Below, piece after piece: positions 8,518-15,362 of a stretch of 18,215 nt of DNA. Source of the DNA: an uncultured Bacteroidales bacterium (GTDB lineage Bacteria > Bacteroidota > Bacteroidia > Bacteroidales > UBA932). The stretch covers positions 1 through 18,215 of the forward strand of contig CAKULN010000055.1 of the NCBI GenBank assembly GCA_934667175.1, read 5' to 3'. The stretch's first letter is position 1, and each line of letters opens with the position of its first letter. Below the pieces are notes generated by a model that was given only the letters and a program-made list of their open reading frames with translations, did not search any database and was not told where the DNA came from. The position numbers and the translations under genes were made by a program.

Positions 8518-9645
8518 TCATTTGTCAAGAAACTCCATGAACGCGTCTCGGTTCTGGACAGGGGTGGTTGTCGGACGGCCGAGATCCTTGCGGTTCCCCC
8601 TATGGACACGGACCTCCAACAGAACCGGGCCACGCATGTCTTTCAATGCTGCAAGGGCTGAATCCAGCTCCTCTGAGGTCGTGACACAGACGGCTTCCTT
8701 GTAGCCGGCCGCCTTGGCTATTCCTGTAAGACTTACCTTTAGCCCAACGGTCGGCTGCCCGCCTACAGAGTCATGCGCTCCATTGTTGAATACAACATGG
8801 ACAAGGTTCGCTGGAGCCTTGCCGGCGATGATCGCCATGGAACCGAGGTGCATGAGAGCGGCTCCGTCGCCGTCGAAACACCATACTCTTCCGCCCGTCT
8901 TCTCGAGAGCGATTCCGAGGGCTATCTGGCTGGCGTGTCCCATGGAGCCGACTGTGAGGAAATCCCTTTCGTGCCCTTGCCCCCTTGCCGCTCTATACTC
9001 GAACAATTCGCGGGAGATCATCCCGGTCGTCGCGACGATGACATCATTATCCCTGAGGCTCGCGGCCACTTTCTGGATTGCATCTTCCCTTGAGAGGGGA
9101 TATTCATTGACCTCATGCCTTTGCAGGGTGTATGGTTCGAATGTGTTTTTCCGCACGATGAAGGCGAACGCCTCCCCGCTCTCGTCCATGTGCCTGACGG
9201 CCTCGTCCAATTGGCCTCTGAACCCCGTCTCGTCCTGGCTCAGAATCACGTGCTTGATGCCCATAGTGTCAAGCAAGGGGAGTGTGACCTTGCCTTGTTT
9301 GGCGTGCTGGGGCTCGTCGTGCACTCCCGGCTCTCCTCTCCACCCGATTACAAGCAGGATGGGAATCCTGTAGACCTCCTTGTCTGTCAGCGAAGCCAGC
9401 GGATTGATGGCGTTGCCTTCCCCTGAGTTCTGCATGTAGACGCATGGAATATGTCCGGTCGCGAGGTAGTGCCCGGCGGCGAGGCCGATGGCGCCCCCCT
9501 CGTTGGCGGCGATGATGTTGTGCCTGTCATCCAGTGTGTCAGAGATGAAAGCGCAGACATTCTTCAGGAGCGAATCCGGCACACCGGCGAAGAAGTCAAT
9601 CCCTTTCGCGGCGAGAGATTCTATGAATATCTTGGGAGAGAGCAT
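8518..9645 (-). CDS. aepY: Phosphonopyruvate decarboxylase
   Basis: A 375-residue thiamine-diphosphate enzyme that decarboxylates 3-phosphonopyruvate to phosphonoacetaldehyde, the irreversible step that pulls the unfavourable PEP mutase reaction forward. The pyrimidine-binding half has AANEGGAIGLAAGHY (residues 46-60, catalytic-type Glu49). The diagnostic GWRGEPGVHDEPQH is at 101-114. The pyrophosphate half has FDGDGAALMHLG (257-268) and FNNGAHDSVGGQ (286-297), giving the GDG-x(about 25)-NN motif. Length is standard. It starts 5 bp after the mutase stop and lies 25 bp before the AEP transaminase, so all three core steps are co-transcribed in pathway order. Confidence 0.95.
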   Translation of the reverse strand: MLSPKIFIESLAAKGIDFFAGVPDSLLKNVCAFISDTLDDRHNIIAANEGGAIGLAAGHYLATGHIPCVYMQNSGEGNAINPLASLTDKEVYRIPILLVIGWRGEPGVHDEPQHAKQGKVTLPLLDTMGIKHVILSQDETGFRGQLDEAVRHMDESGEAFAFIVRKNTFEPYTLQRHEVNEYPLSREDAIQKVAASLRDNDVIVATTGMISRELFEYRAARGQGHERDFLTVGSMGHASQIALGIALEKTGGRVWCFDGDGAALMHLGSMAIIAGKAPANLVHVVFNNGAHDSVGGQPTVGLKVSLTGIAKAAGYKEAVCVTTSEELDSALAALKDMRGPVLLEVRVHRGNRKDLGRPTTTPVQNRDAFMEFLDK

Positions 9646-9650
9646 ATTTC

Positions 9651-10958
9651 TTATTGTTTTTTTGTTCCCGGAATGAGATTCAGAATCTCCTTGATCGGCA
9701 TGCAGAGGTCGTTAGCCTCCAGTGAGCGGCCGTGCTCAAGGATGGACTTCGCGCAGTTCACCATCGCCGGGTAGGCACTCCGGAGCATGTGGTTCGCATA
9801 GATGACCACGTTGATGCCCCATGAAGCCAACTCTGTCTCCGTGAATTGGTTGTAAGTCGTCGGTACGGCCACTATCGGTGTCGTGGGATCCGTCTCCCTG
9901 AACTTTTGACAGAACTCTTTGATGTCCATCCCGTCCTTGTTCTTGGAGTGGATCATGATTCCGTCAGCCCCGGCCTGCACGTAGGCGCGGCAGCGCTCGA
10001 GCGCATTCTCAATGGACTTGCCGGCGATGAGTGACTCGCAGCGTGCGATGATCATGAAATCTTCAGTGATCTGCGCTTCCTTGCCGGTTTTGATCTTGGC
10101 GCAGAATCCTTCGATGGTGTCCTGTGTCTGTACCGCATCTGTGCCGAAGAGGGAGTTCTGCTTGAGCCCGACCTTGTCCTCGATGATCACAGCGGAGATT
10201 CCGAGCCTCTCCAAAGTCCTGACAGTGAATCCGAAATGCTCGACCTTTCCTCCGGTGTCACCATCGAAGATGACCGGTTTAGTCGTGACTTCAAGCGTGT
10301 CGTTGAGGTCGTGCAGCCTTGTGGTCAAATCAACCGCCTCGATGTCCGGCTTACCTTTGGACGTGGAGTCAGTAAGAGATGAGGACCACATCCCGTCGAA
10401 CTGTCTGGTCTCTCCGTTCACCTCCACGCTTGTCTTCTCTATGATGAGTCCGGTGAGCCCGCAGTGTGACTCCAGGATCCTGACTATCGGTTTCGCGTCT
10501 ATGAGCCTGCGGAGCCTTTTCATCCTGATTTCAGGAGTGGTTCCGAATCCTTCGATCTCCTCCGCCAGTTTGGACGAATTGATCCCTTGGGTGTAAGGGA
10601 TCTCTATGACTTCACCTCCGATCTCCTCCATGACCTTGAAGACCTCTTCGCGGAGTTTCCTGGCCGGTCCCTCTTTCCAATCGTCACCATGGATGATGTA
10701 GTCGGGACGGTATCTCCGCAGATTGTCGACGTAGCTCCATTCGTCTTGTGGCACGACATCAACCACGCCTTTTATGCTGCGTACGACAGCCTCCCTTTGC
10801 CCGTAAGTGAGCACCGGAAGCCTCTTGTGCGTGGCAATCGCCTTGTCCGTGAACAAACCGATGATCACGTCCCCATGCTTTGCCCCTTCCGTTATGATGT
10901 TCGTCAGCCCCGGATGCATCACATCCGCTATCATTCCAAGATATACTTTCTTCGCCAT
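9651..10958 (-). CDS. aepX: Phosphoenolpyruvate mutase with N-terminal cytidylyltransferase-like domain
   Basis: A 435-residue fusion. Residues about 3-130 resemble the glycerol-3-phosphate cytidylyltransferase fold: GMIADVMHPGLTN (8-20) stands where HxGH is expected, and GINSSK (125-130) resembles the ISTTK motif. The second histidine of HxGH is a leucine, so nucleotidyl transfer may be lost. Residues about 150-435 are the isocitrate-lyase-superfamily mutase. DGMWSSSLTDS is at 188-198, the metal-binding DGDTGG at 232-237 and the PEP mutase signature EDKVGLKQNS at 260-269, the Asn distinguishing mutases from lyases. It converts PEP to phosphonopyruvate, creating the C-P bond. ATG 10958 is preferred over an upstream in-frame extension because homology starts there and the -7 box lies about 84 bp upstream. 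This two-domain form is known in Bacteroidota. It is first in the operon. Confidence 0.94.
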   Translation of the reverse strand: MAKKVYLGMIADVMHPGLTNIITEGAKHGDVIIGLFTDKAIATHKRLPVLTYGQREAVVRSIKGVVDVVPQDEWSYVDNLRRYRPDYIIHGDDWKEGPARKLREEVFKVMEEIGGEVIEIPYTQGINSSKLAEEIEGFGTTPEIRMKRLRRLIDAKPIVRILESHCGLTGLIIEKTSVEVNGETRQFDGMWSSSLTDSTSKGKPDIEAVDLTTRLHDLNDTLEVTTKPVIFDGDTGGKVEHFGFTVRTLERLGISAVIIEDKVGLKQNSLFGTDAVQTQDTIEGFCAKIKTGKEAQITEDFMIIARCESLIAGKSIENALERCRAYVQAGADGIMIHSKNKDGMDIKEFCQKFRETDPTTPIVAVPTTYNQFTETELASWGINVVIYANHMLRSAYPAMVNCAKSILEHGRSLEANDLCMPIKEILNLIPGTKKQ

Positions 10959-11164
10959 CTCTCTGTCAATTTCAATCGTTACACGATCAGTCACCAATCG
11001 CCTGAACCTTCGCGAAACCGCCCGGCCACAGCCGCAATCTTCAAATATAATCAAAAACCACTGAATATTTCAGAAGATTTTGATTACTTTTGACAGTTAT
11101 CATTCATCGTGTCAAGAGGCTGATAGTACATGGCCAAAGAGCGGTGTCGAAAATGTGGTTATAA
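10959..11164. promoter_or_regulatory. Divergent, mirror-symmetric promoter region of aepX and pntC
   Basis: Two Bacteroidota -7 boxes face outward. TATATTTG lies on the - strand (11049-11042) for the phosphonate operon and TACTTTTG on the + strand (11085-11092) for the cytidylyltransferase. Both are centred on 11067: 19 of the 25 base pairs of the 11042-11092 interval are complementary about that point. The best blocks are TAATCAAAA (11048-11056) with TTTTGATTA (11078-11086), and CTGAA (11061-11065) with TTCAG (11069-11073). A CTG sits 21 bp upstream of each -7 box as a weak -33 element. Inferred leaders are roughly 70-80 nt on each side. The inner CTGAA/TTCAG pair could be an operator read by a dimer. 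Confidence 0.65.
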
Positions 11165-11893
11165 ATGAATAAGATAAAGACAGCCGCGATCATGGCGGCG
11201 GGACTGGGAACCCGTTTTGGCAGATATACGGAGAATATTCCGAAAGGATTCATCGAAGCTGGCGGAAAGCCTATGGTTGTGCGTTCAGTCGAAACGCTTC
11301 TGGGTTGCGGTATCGACAGGATCATCATCGGCACTGGCTACAGGAAGGAGGCCTACGAGGCTTTGCGGGACAGGTATCCTCAGATTGAGTGTGTCTTCAG
11401 TCCTCGCTATGCCCAGACAAACAGCATGTTCACGCTCTACAACATGCGCGGGACCATAGGGTCGGATGACTTCATCCTTCTGGAGTCCGATTTGGTTTAC
11501 GAAAGCAAGGCCATCACGTCTCTTATGGATTGTGAATATCCCAGTGCGATGCTCATCACGCCTGTCACCAAGTTTCAGGATCAGTACTACGTGGAGATGG
11601 ATTCGGACAACGTCTTGGTCAACTGTTCGACCGACAAGAGTGCCATACACCCTGCCGGTGAGCTTGTCGGCATACACAAGGTCAGTAATGCTTTCTACAG
11701 ATGCATGTGTGATGACTATGGCGCCAAAGCCGACATGTGCCCGAAACTGGGTTATGAATATGAACTTCTCCACGTTTCCCGCACCCTCATGCCGATGAAT
11801 GTCTTGAAAGTGGATGGTCTCCTCTGGTACGAGATAGACGATGAGGCGGATCTGGAATATGCCCAAAAACACATTCTCACATTGATTCACTGA
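11165..11893 (+). CDS. pntC: CTP:2-aminoethylphosphonate cytidylyltransferase (LicC/PntC-type NTP transferase)
   Basis: A 242-residue MobA/LicC-like nucleotidyltransferase. The signature AAGLGTRFGRYTENIPKGF (residues 11-29) binds CTP. NSMFTLYN (86-93) and LLESDLVYE (105-113, metal Asp) follow. The C-terminal WYEIDDEADL (221-230) matches the metal-binding end of phosphocholine cytidylyltransferases. LicC enzymes make CDP-choline; PntC relatives activate AEP to CMP-AEP. With the complete AEP pathway divergently encoded next door, AEP is the likely substrate. It is monocistronic: a bidirectional terminator follows 12 bp after its stop. The start ATG 11165 has no strong ribosome-binding site, as is common in this phylum. 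Substrate choice rests on context; phosphocholine is the alternative. Confidence 0.82.
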   Translation: MNKIKTAAIMAAGLGTRFGRYTENIPKGFIEAGGKPMVVRSVETLLGCGIDRIIIGTGYRKEAYEALRDRYPQIECVFSPRYAQTNSMFTLYNMRGTIGSDDFILLESDLVYESKAITSLMDCEYPSAMLITPVTKFQDQYYVEMDSDNVLVNCSTDKSAIHPAGELVGIHKVSNAFYRCMCDDYGAKADMCPKLGYEYELLHVSRTLMPMNVLKVDGLLWYEIDDEADLEYAQKHILTLIH

Positions 11894-11904
11894 GTCTTCA
11901 AAAA

Positions 11905-11933
11905 AAACGGCCGGAGATTTTATCCGGCCGTTT
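11905..11933 (-). terminator. Bidirectional rho-independent terminator
   Basis: There is an 11-bp perfect stem, AAACGGCCGGA with TCCGGCCGTTT, around a 7-nt loop. On the - strand it is followed by a run of eight T, making a strong terminator for the beta-barrel gene that stops at 11958. On the + strand the stem ends in a short TTT, which can serve the cytidylyltransferase gene that stops at 11893. Confidence 0.88.
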
Positions 11934-11957
11934 CGTATAATAAGAAGTTATTCTGCT

Positions 11958-12593
11958 TTAGAAGAGATAGGCGACACCGACTGTGAACTGGCTTCTGTGA
12001 CGTGTGGCGTCACCGTCACCGGTGTAGCGGTTGACGAGGCCGTAGTCGTAGCCGATCTTGAAGCGGACGATGTCGTAGAAGTCAACGGCCACTCCGCCGC
12101 CGAGCATGATGTCGAAACGGCCGTAGTTGTAGTCATCGTCGTAGTTGTTGATCGTGGCGTCTTTTGAGAAGCCGGCCACTGAACCTTTCACCTTTGTCTT
12201 TGAGGCCAGTCCGTAGGCGAGTGTCGGTCCGGCATAGACGCGTCCCACGATGTCATTGGTCAGCGGAAGTCCGGCGTTGAACATCACTGGGACTGACAGA
12301 TAGTGCTCCGTGGCGTCCACCTTTGTGTCGACAAGCCCGAAATAGTTGTCGGCGTCGCTCTTTGTCACCAAGGTGTAGTAGAGTCCCGGGGCTACGTTCA
12401 GCGCGCCGGTGACATTGATGTTGTAGGAACCTCCGACGTAGAATCCGCTGAGGTTGGTTGTGCTGGTAGTGTTGCTGACCTTTGCCTTGTCAGAAGAGTT
12501 GACATAACCGATGCCGATTGATGGCTGTGCGAGAGCGGCTGTTCCGATGAGCATCATGGATGCCGCAAGGATTGTTGAAAATACTTTTTTCAT
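11958..12593 (-). CDS. Small outer-membrane beta-barrel protein with signal peptide
   Basis: A 211-residue secreted protein. ATG 12593 is preferred over a TTG two codons upstream, because it begins a classic signal peptide: MKKVF, a hydrophobic stretch to about residue 18, then AALAQ with cleavage likely after Ala-22 or nearby. The mature part alternates polar and hydrophobic residues in strands such as FYVGGSYNINV and YGRFDIMLGGGVAVDF, and ends in FTVGVAYLF. The terminal aromatic residue is the signal for outer-membrane insertion by Bam. It resembles the OMP_b-brl/PorT-like group of 8-stranded barrels. Ligand or function is unknown. It has its own promoter and terminator, so it is independent of the glycan locus. 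Confidence 0.85.
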   Translation of the reverse strand: MKKVFSTILAASMMLIGTAALAQPSIGIGYVNSSDKAKVSNTTSTTNLSGFYVGGSYNINVTGALNVAPGLYYTLVTKSDADNYFGLVDTKVDATEHYLSVPVMFNAGLPLTNDIVGRVYAGPTLAYGLASKTKVKGSVAGFSKDATINNYDDDYNYGRFDIMLGGGVAVDFYDIVRFKIGYDYGLVNRYTGDGDATRHRSQFTVGVAYLF

Positions 12594-12625
12594 AATCAAT
12601 GTGAATTGAAAATTTTTAACAGCCG

Positions 12626-12657
12626 CAAAGATATCAAATTTTAATCCAATCTACCAA
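12626..12657 (-). promoter_or_regulatory. Promoter of the outer-membrane barrel gene
   Basis: The -7 box TATCTTTG is on the - strand (12633-12626), with a TTG 21 bp upstream (12657-12655), matching the Bacteroidota promoter pattern. Transcription would start near 12619, giving a leader of about 25 nt before ATG 12593. Confidence 0.72.
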
Positions 12658-12720
12658 TATATTTGCAGAAAGCAACGCTTTTGTCAGATTTTTCAACCAA
12701 ATGACAATTTGGAATATTGT

Positions 12721-12900
12721 GTCGCTTCGGCAGGCTCAGCGACCGGAGAAGGAGGCCACGGCTCATTTGCCGCCCACATCGGTCGCTGAGCCTGTCGAAG
12801 TGACCGCATCGGACGGTTCTCTTCACCCGGTCACTGAGCCTGTCGAAGTGACCACAGCTGGAGACTCTCTTCTCCGGTCACTGAGCCTGTCGAAGTGACC
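12721..12900. repeat. Cluster of four REP-like hairpins downstream of the AlkD gene
   Basis: Elements lie at 12721-12744 (reverse orientation), 12781-12805, 12829-12853 and 12876-12900. The last three are spaced 48 and 47 bp apart. All share the 11-nt core GAGCCTGTCGA (the first has GAGCCTGCCGA). Arms are GTCGCT/AGCGAC in the first, GGTCGCT/AGTGACC with one G-T wobble in the second, and perfect GGTCACT/AGTGACC in the third and fourth. They fill the space between the 3' end of the AlkD gene (stop at 12917) and the barrel promoter, where they may protect or end the AlkD transcript. The rest of 12594-12916 holds only the promoter described separately. Confidence 0.92.
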
Positions 12901-12916
12901 CACATGGTCGGGATCT

Positions 12917-13720
12917 CTACCTTAGCTGAAGATAATGCCTCCGAAGCTCTTCCGGGAACTTCTCGATGGAGTAGCGCAGCATAGTGCGAGGCATCGAGGT
13001 GGCATATTCATTAAGAAAAGCTTCCAACCTTGGTTGATCGCGCTTTCCGGCCTCTCGAAGCATCCACCCGATAGCCTTGTGCATCAAGTCGTGCGGATGG
13101 CGCATCAGCTTTACAGCCAACGCATAAGTGTCATCATATTCCCTGCCACGGATGAACGTGAACGTCGAGACCACCGCGATTCTCTGCTCCCAAAGTGACT
13201 CGCTGTCCGCCAATGAATATATTCGCTCACGCTCCTCCGGTCTGTCCAACAGATACCCTCCGACGATCGCCGGGGCGGTCAGATCCACCAAGTCCCAGTT
13301 GTTGATCATCTCAGTGTGAGCCAGATAGAACTCAAACACATCCTTTGGAACCGATTTCCGGCATTGGCCCACCAGAATCAGAAGACCGCACAGCCGCACC
13401 TCGTGCCACTGAGACTCCAGCAGCCCCTCGATCTCTGTCAGCGAAGCGAACATATTCTTTCTCGCCACTGACCTGACATTCGGTACAACGACACCCAGAA
13501 ACCGGTCGCCTTCGCCATATTCCCCGACCCCGCATTTGAAAAACCTCGGAAGGACTACTCGCTTTTCTTCGGAGTGCAGAGCGTCCAATTCGGCCGTTAT
13601 CCTTTTTACGAAAGAGTCGACTACTTCAGCGTTTTCGTGGCTGACAAGAGAGTCCTGCGCCGCCTGCTGATTATGTGTTGATGTGCTTTTGTCCTTATCT
13701 TTCAATGAATGTGCTTTCAT
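12917..13720 (-). CDS. AlkD-family DNA alkylation repair glycosylase (HEAT-like repeats)
   Basis: A 267-residue all-helical protein of the DNA alkylation repair family, which excises N3- and N7-alkylated purines without flipping the base. Family landmarks are VVLPRFFKCG (residues 55-64), the WDLVDLTAP segment (142-150) with Trp142 and Asp146 near the lesion-binding cleft, LWEQRIAVVSTF (177-188), HKAIGWMLREAGKR (214-227) and the closing MPRTMLRYSIEKF (243-255). The first 35 residues are polar and probably disordered. I chose ATG 13720: a TTG nine codons upstream would lie only about 10 nt from the predicted transcription start. The gene appears monocistronic and unrelated to its neighbours. 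Confidence 0.88.
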   Translation of the reverse strand: MKAHSLKDKDKSTSTHNQQAAQDSLVSHENAEVVDSFVKRITAELDALHSEEKRVVLPRFFKCGVGEYGEGDRFLGVVVPNVRSVARKNMFASLTEIEGLLESQWHEVRLCGLLILVGQCRKSVPKDVFEFYLAHTEMINNWDLVDLTAPAIVGGYLLDRPEERERIYSLADSESLWEQRIAVVSTFTFIRGREYDDTYALAVKLMRHPHDLMHKAIGWMLREAGKRDQPRLEAFLNEYATSMPRTMLRYSIEKFPEELRRHYLQLR

Positions 13721-13763
13721 GCTGTTTGTCCTGTCGGGTTGTGGCAACCAAATCTTGATCTGA

Positions 13764-13794
13764 CAAAGGTAGTGTTTACAAACCTAAATAACAA
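13764..13794 (-). promoter_or_regulatory. Promoter of the AlkD-family gene
   Basis: The - strand -7 box TACCTTTG (13771-13764) has a TTG 20 bp upstream (13794-13792), in line with the Bacteroidota consensus. Transcription near 13757 gives a leader of about 37 nt to ATG 13720. The -33 side abuts the arm of the 13-bp hairpin beginning at 13795. Confidence 0.72.
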
Positions 13795-13841
13795 CAGCCT
13801 GGAAACGATGAGCCTCGCTGAGTGCTACCGTTTCCAGGCTG
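13795..13841. repeat. Perfect 13-bp inverted repeat with 21-nt loop
   Basis: Arms CAGCCTGGAAACG (13795-13807) and CGTTTCCAGGCTG (13829-13841) are exactly complementary. On the - strand the second arm is followed by the T-rich GTTGTTATTT, so it could end the rhamnose transcript, which runs this way. It is not a standard terminator because the T tract is interrupted. The gene-free stretch 13721-14010 also holds smaller hairpins at 13859-13868, 13872-13903 and 13905-13928, and no credible gene. Confidence 0.75.
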
Positions 13842-14010
13842 ATGGTTTCCGAATATTTCGCCGTGGCGCTTAACCCTTTGGCAGTCAGTGAACTGTGTGG
13901 GTTCCCCTGTTGCTTTTCGTGGGCAGGGATATATTCTCTATCGCTTGATAATAAGGATGTTACCCGCCACGATGATTGCTAAGTGCCAAGACGTGTGGTT
14001 GGATAGTCGA

Positions 14011-15261
14011 CTATCTCTTGGAGGTGACGTCAGTCTCGTACTTCTCCACGGCGGCGATGAAGTCCTGGCCGACCGGGACACCGTTCTTGAGGTTGAAGTA
14101 GTCGTAAACGGCTCCGAACGGAAGTGACTTGGCCTCCTCCAGGAGGGCGAGACGCTGGAAGTACTTGCCGTTGTCCTCGTACTGGCGTAGGGTCTCAAGC
14201 GGCTCGAGGAAGGCCTGAAGCATGCACTTCTGGGTCGAACGGGTGCCGATGATGTAGGCTCCGATGCGGTTGATCGAGGCGTCGAAGTAGTCAAGACCGA
14301 TGTGTGTACGGTCAAGGGCATCCGCGCGGACAACCTCCTTGAACAGGTCGAGGGTCTGGTCGTTCATCGTGACTACGTGGTCGGAGTCCCAACGTACCGG
14401 ACGGCTTGTGTGGAGCATCAGCTCAGGAACGAAGAGGAGCAGGGAAGCGACCATGTCGCTGATGTTCTCGGTCTGCTCATAATGGCCTGTGTCAAGGGTG
14501 TACATGAGCTTGCGGGTCGAGCAGTAGCCGGTCACGAAGTCGTGTGATCCGACAGTGTAGCTCTCAAGCCCGATTCCGAAGAGCTTTGCCTCAAGGCAGG
14601 TCTTCATGTCCGGAAGGTTCTCGGAGAGGATCTCGTCCAGAGACTGAGCCATGATCTCGCGGTAGCGGAGACGCTCGACGGTCTGGTCCTTTGAGCCGTC
14701 ATGAACCCAGATGTTCATGATGCAAGGGTCTCCCTGGAACTTACCCATGGCGTCGGCCACCCTGCGGCAGCGTTTTGTGTGCTCGATCCAGAAATCACGG
14801 ATGGACTTGTCAGGGTTGGCGAGGGACAGATCACCGCTCTTAGGATGCGAGAAGGAAGTCGAGTTGAAGTCGAGCTTCATTCCGTTCTCCTTTCCCCATT
14901 CCATCCAGCTCTGGAAGTGGGCCGGTTCGACCTCGTCACGGTCAACGTGCTTGCCTTGGAAATCCCCGTAGATCTCGTGCAGGTTCAGACGCTGTGTTCC
15001 GGCCAGAAGGCTCTTCACGAACTTGATGTCGGCGCGGAGCTCGTCGATGTTGCGGGCGCGGCCAGGGTAGTTGCCTGTCGCCTGGATTCCTCCGGTGAGC
15101 GCGGTGTCGTTCTCGAATCCCATCACGTCATCAGCCTGCCAGCACTGGAGGGAGATCGGGGTCTTCTCAAGAAGTTCTATCGCCTTGTCTGTGTCGACGC
15201 CGATGGCGGCGTAGCGTTCTTTGGCCATTTCATAGGCCTTTGTTATCAAATTCTCGTTCAT
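14011..15261 (-). CDS. rhaA: L-rhamnose isomerase
   Basis: A 416-residue TIM-barrel isomerase converting L-rhamnose to L-rhamnulose in the cytoplasm. Metal- and substrate-binding segments of the family are intact: NLHEIYGDF (93-101), WVHDGSKDQTVERLRYR (185-201), LEAKLFGIGLE (223-233, metal Glu224), LDTGHYEQTENI (256-267, Asp257 and His260), RWDSDHV (290-296, Asp292 and Asp294) and GLDYFDASINR (322-332). Length matches known enzymes. It lies 89 bp downstream of the rhamnulokinase gene on the same strand, so they form a catabolic operon. Its TAG stop is inside the 14-bp palindrome GATAGTCGACTATC (14002-14015). Confidence 0.95.
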   Translation of the reverse strand: MNENLITKAYEMAKERYAAIGVDTDKAIELLEKTPISLQCWQADDVMGFENDTALTGGIQATGNYPGRARNIDELRADIKFVKSLLAGTQRLNLHEIYGDFQGKHVDRDEVEPAHFQSWMEWGKENGMKLDFNSTSFSHPKSGDLSLANPDKSIRDFWIEHTKRCRRVADAMGKFQGDPCIMNIWVHDGSKDQTVERLRYREIMAQSLDEILSENLPDMKTCLEAKLFGIGLESYTVGSHDFVTGYCSTRKLMYTLDTGHYEQTENISDMVASLLLFVPELMLHTSRPVRWDSDHVVTMNDQTLDLFKEVVRADALDRTHIGLDYFDASINRIGAYIIGTRSTQKCMLQAFLEPLETLRQYEDNGKYFQRLALLEEAKSLPFGAVYDYFNLKNGVPVGQDFIAAVEKYETDVTSKR

Positions 15262-15331
15262 GCTATTTTTAGTTTATTGATTTGTGATATTCTTAATGTT
15301 GCTTCCTTTGCACTTCCGTAGCCGATGATTC

Positions 15332-15362
15332 CCGGGAAGTCTGTTCTTGGTTAATTTCCCGG
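15332..15362 (-). other. Hairpin at the rhaB-rhaA junction
   Basis: Arms CCGGGAA (15332-15338) and TTCCCGG (15356-15362) enclose 17 nt and overlap the rhaB stop codon (15351-15353). It sits in the 89-bp spacer before rhaA. Such a stem could act as an RNA-processing or stability element that sets the ratio of kinase to isomerase. There is no T tract, so it is not a terminator. Confidence 0.5.

Noticed and set aside
8493..8633. N-terminal extension of the AEP transaminase
   Set aside because: It lies mostly inside the decarboxylase gene, does not resemble the family, and a good ATG follows at 8492.
11042..11092. Invertible (phase-variable) promoter as in Bacteroides capsule loci
   Set aside because: There are no longer flanking recombination repeats and no recombinase in the window. 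The symmetry spans the promoters themselves, so inversion would change little.
12701..12898. 65-residue open frame on the + strand with EPVEVT repeats
   Set aside because: The peptide repeats simply translate the REP-like hairpins. Such peptides are a common false call.
13895..13930. tRNA-like segment (GGGTTCCCC)
   Set aside because: No acceptor, anticodon or D arm can be folded around it, and it fits better as two small hairpins.
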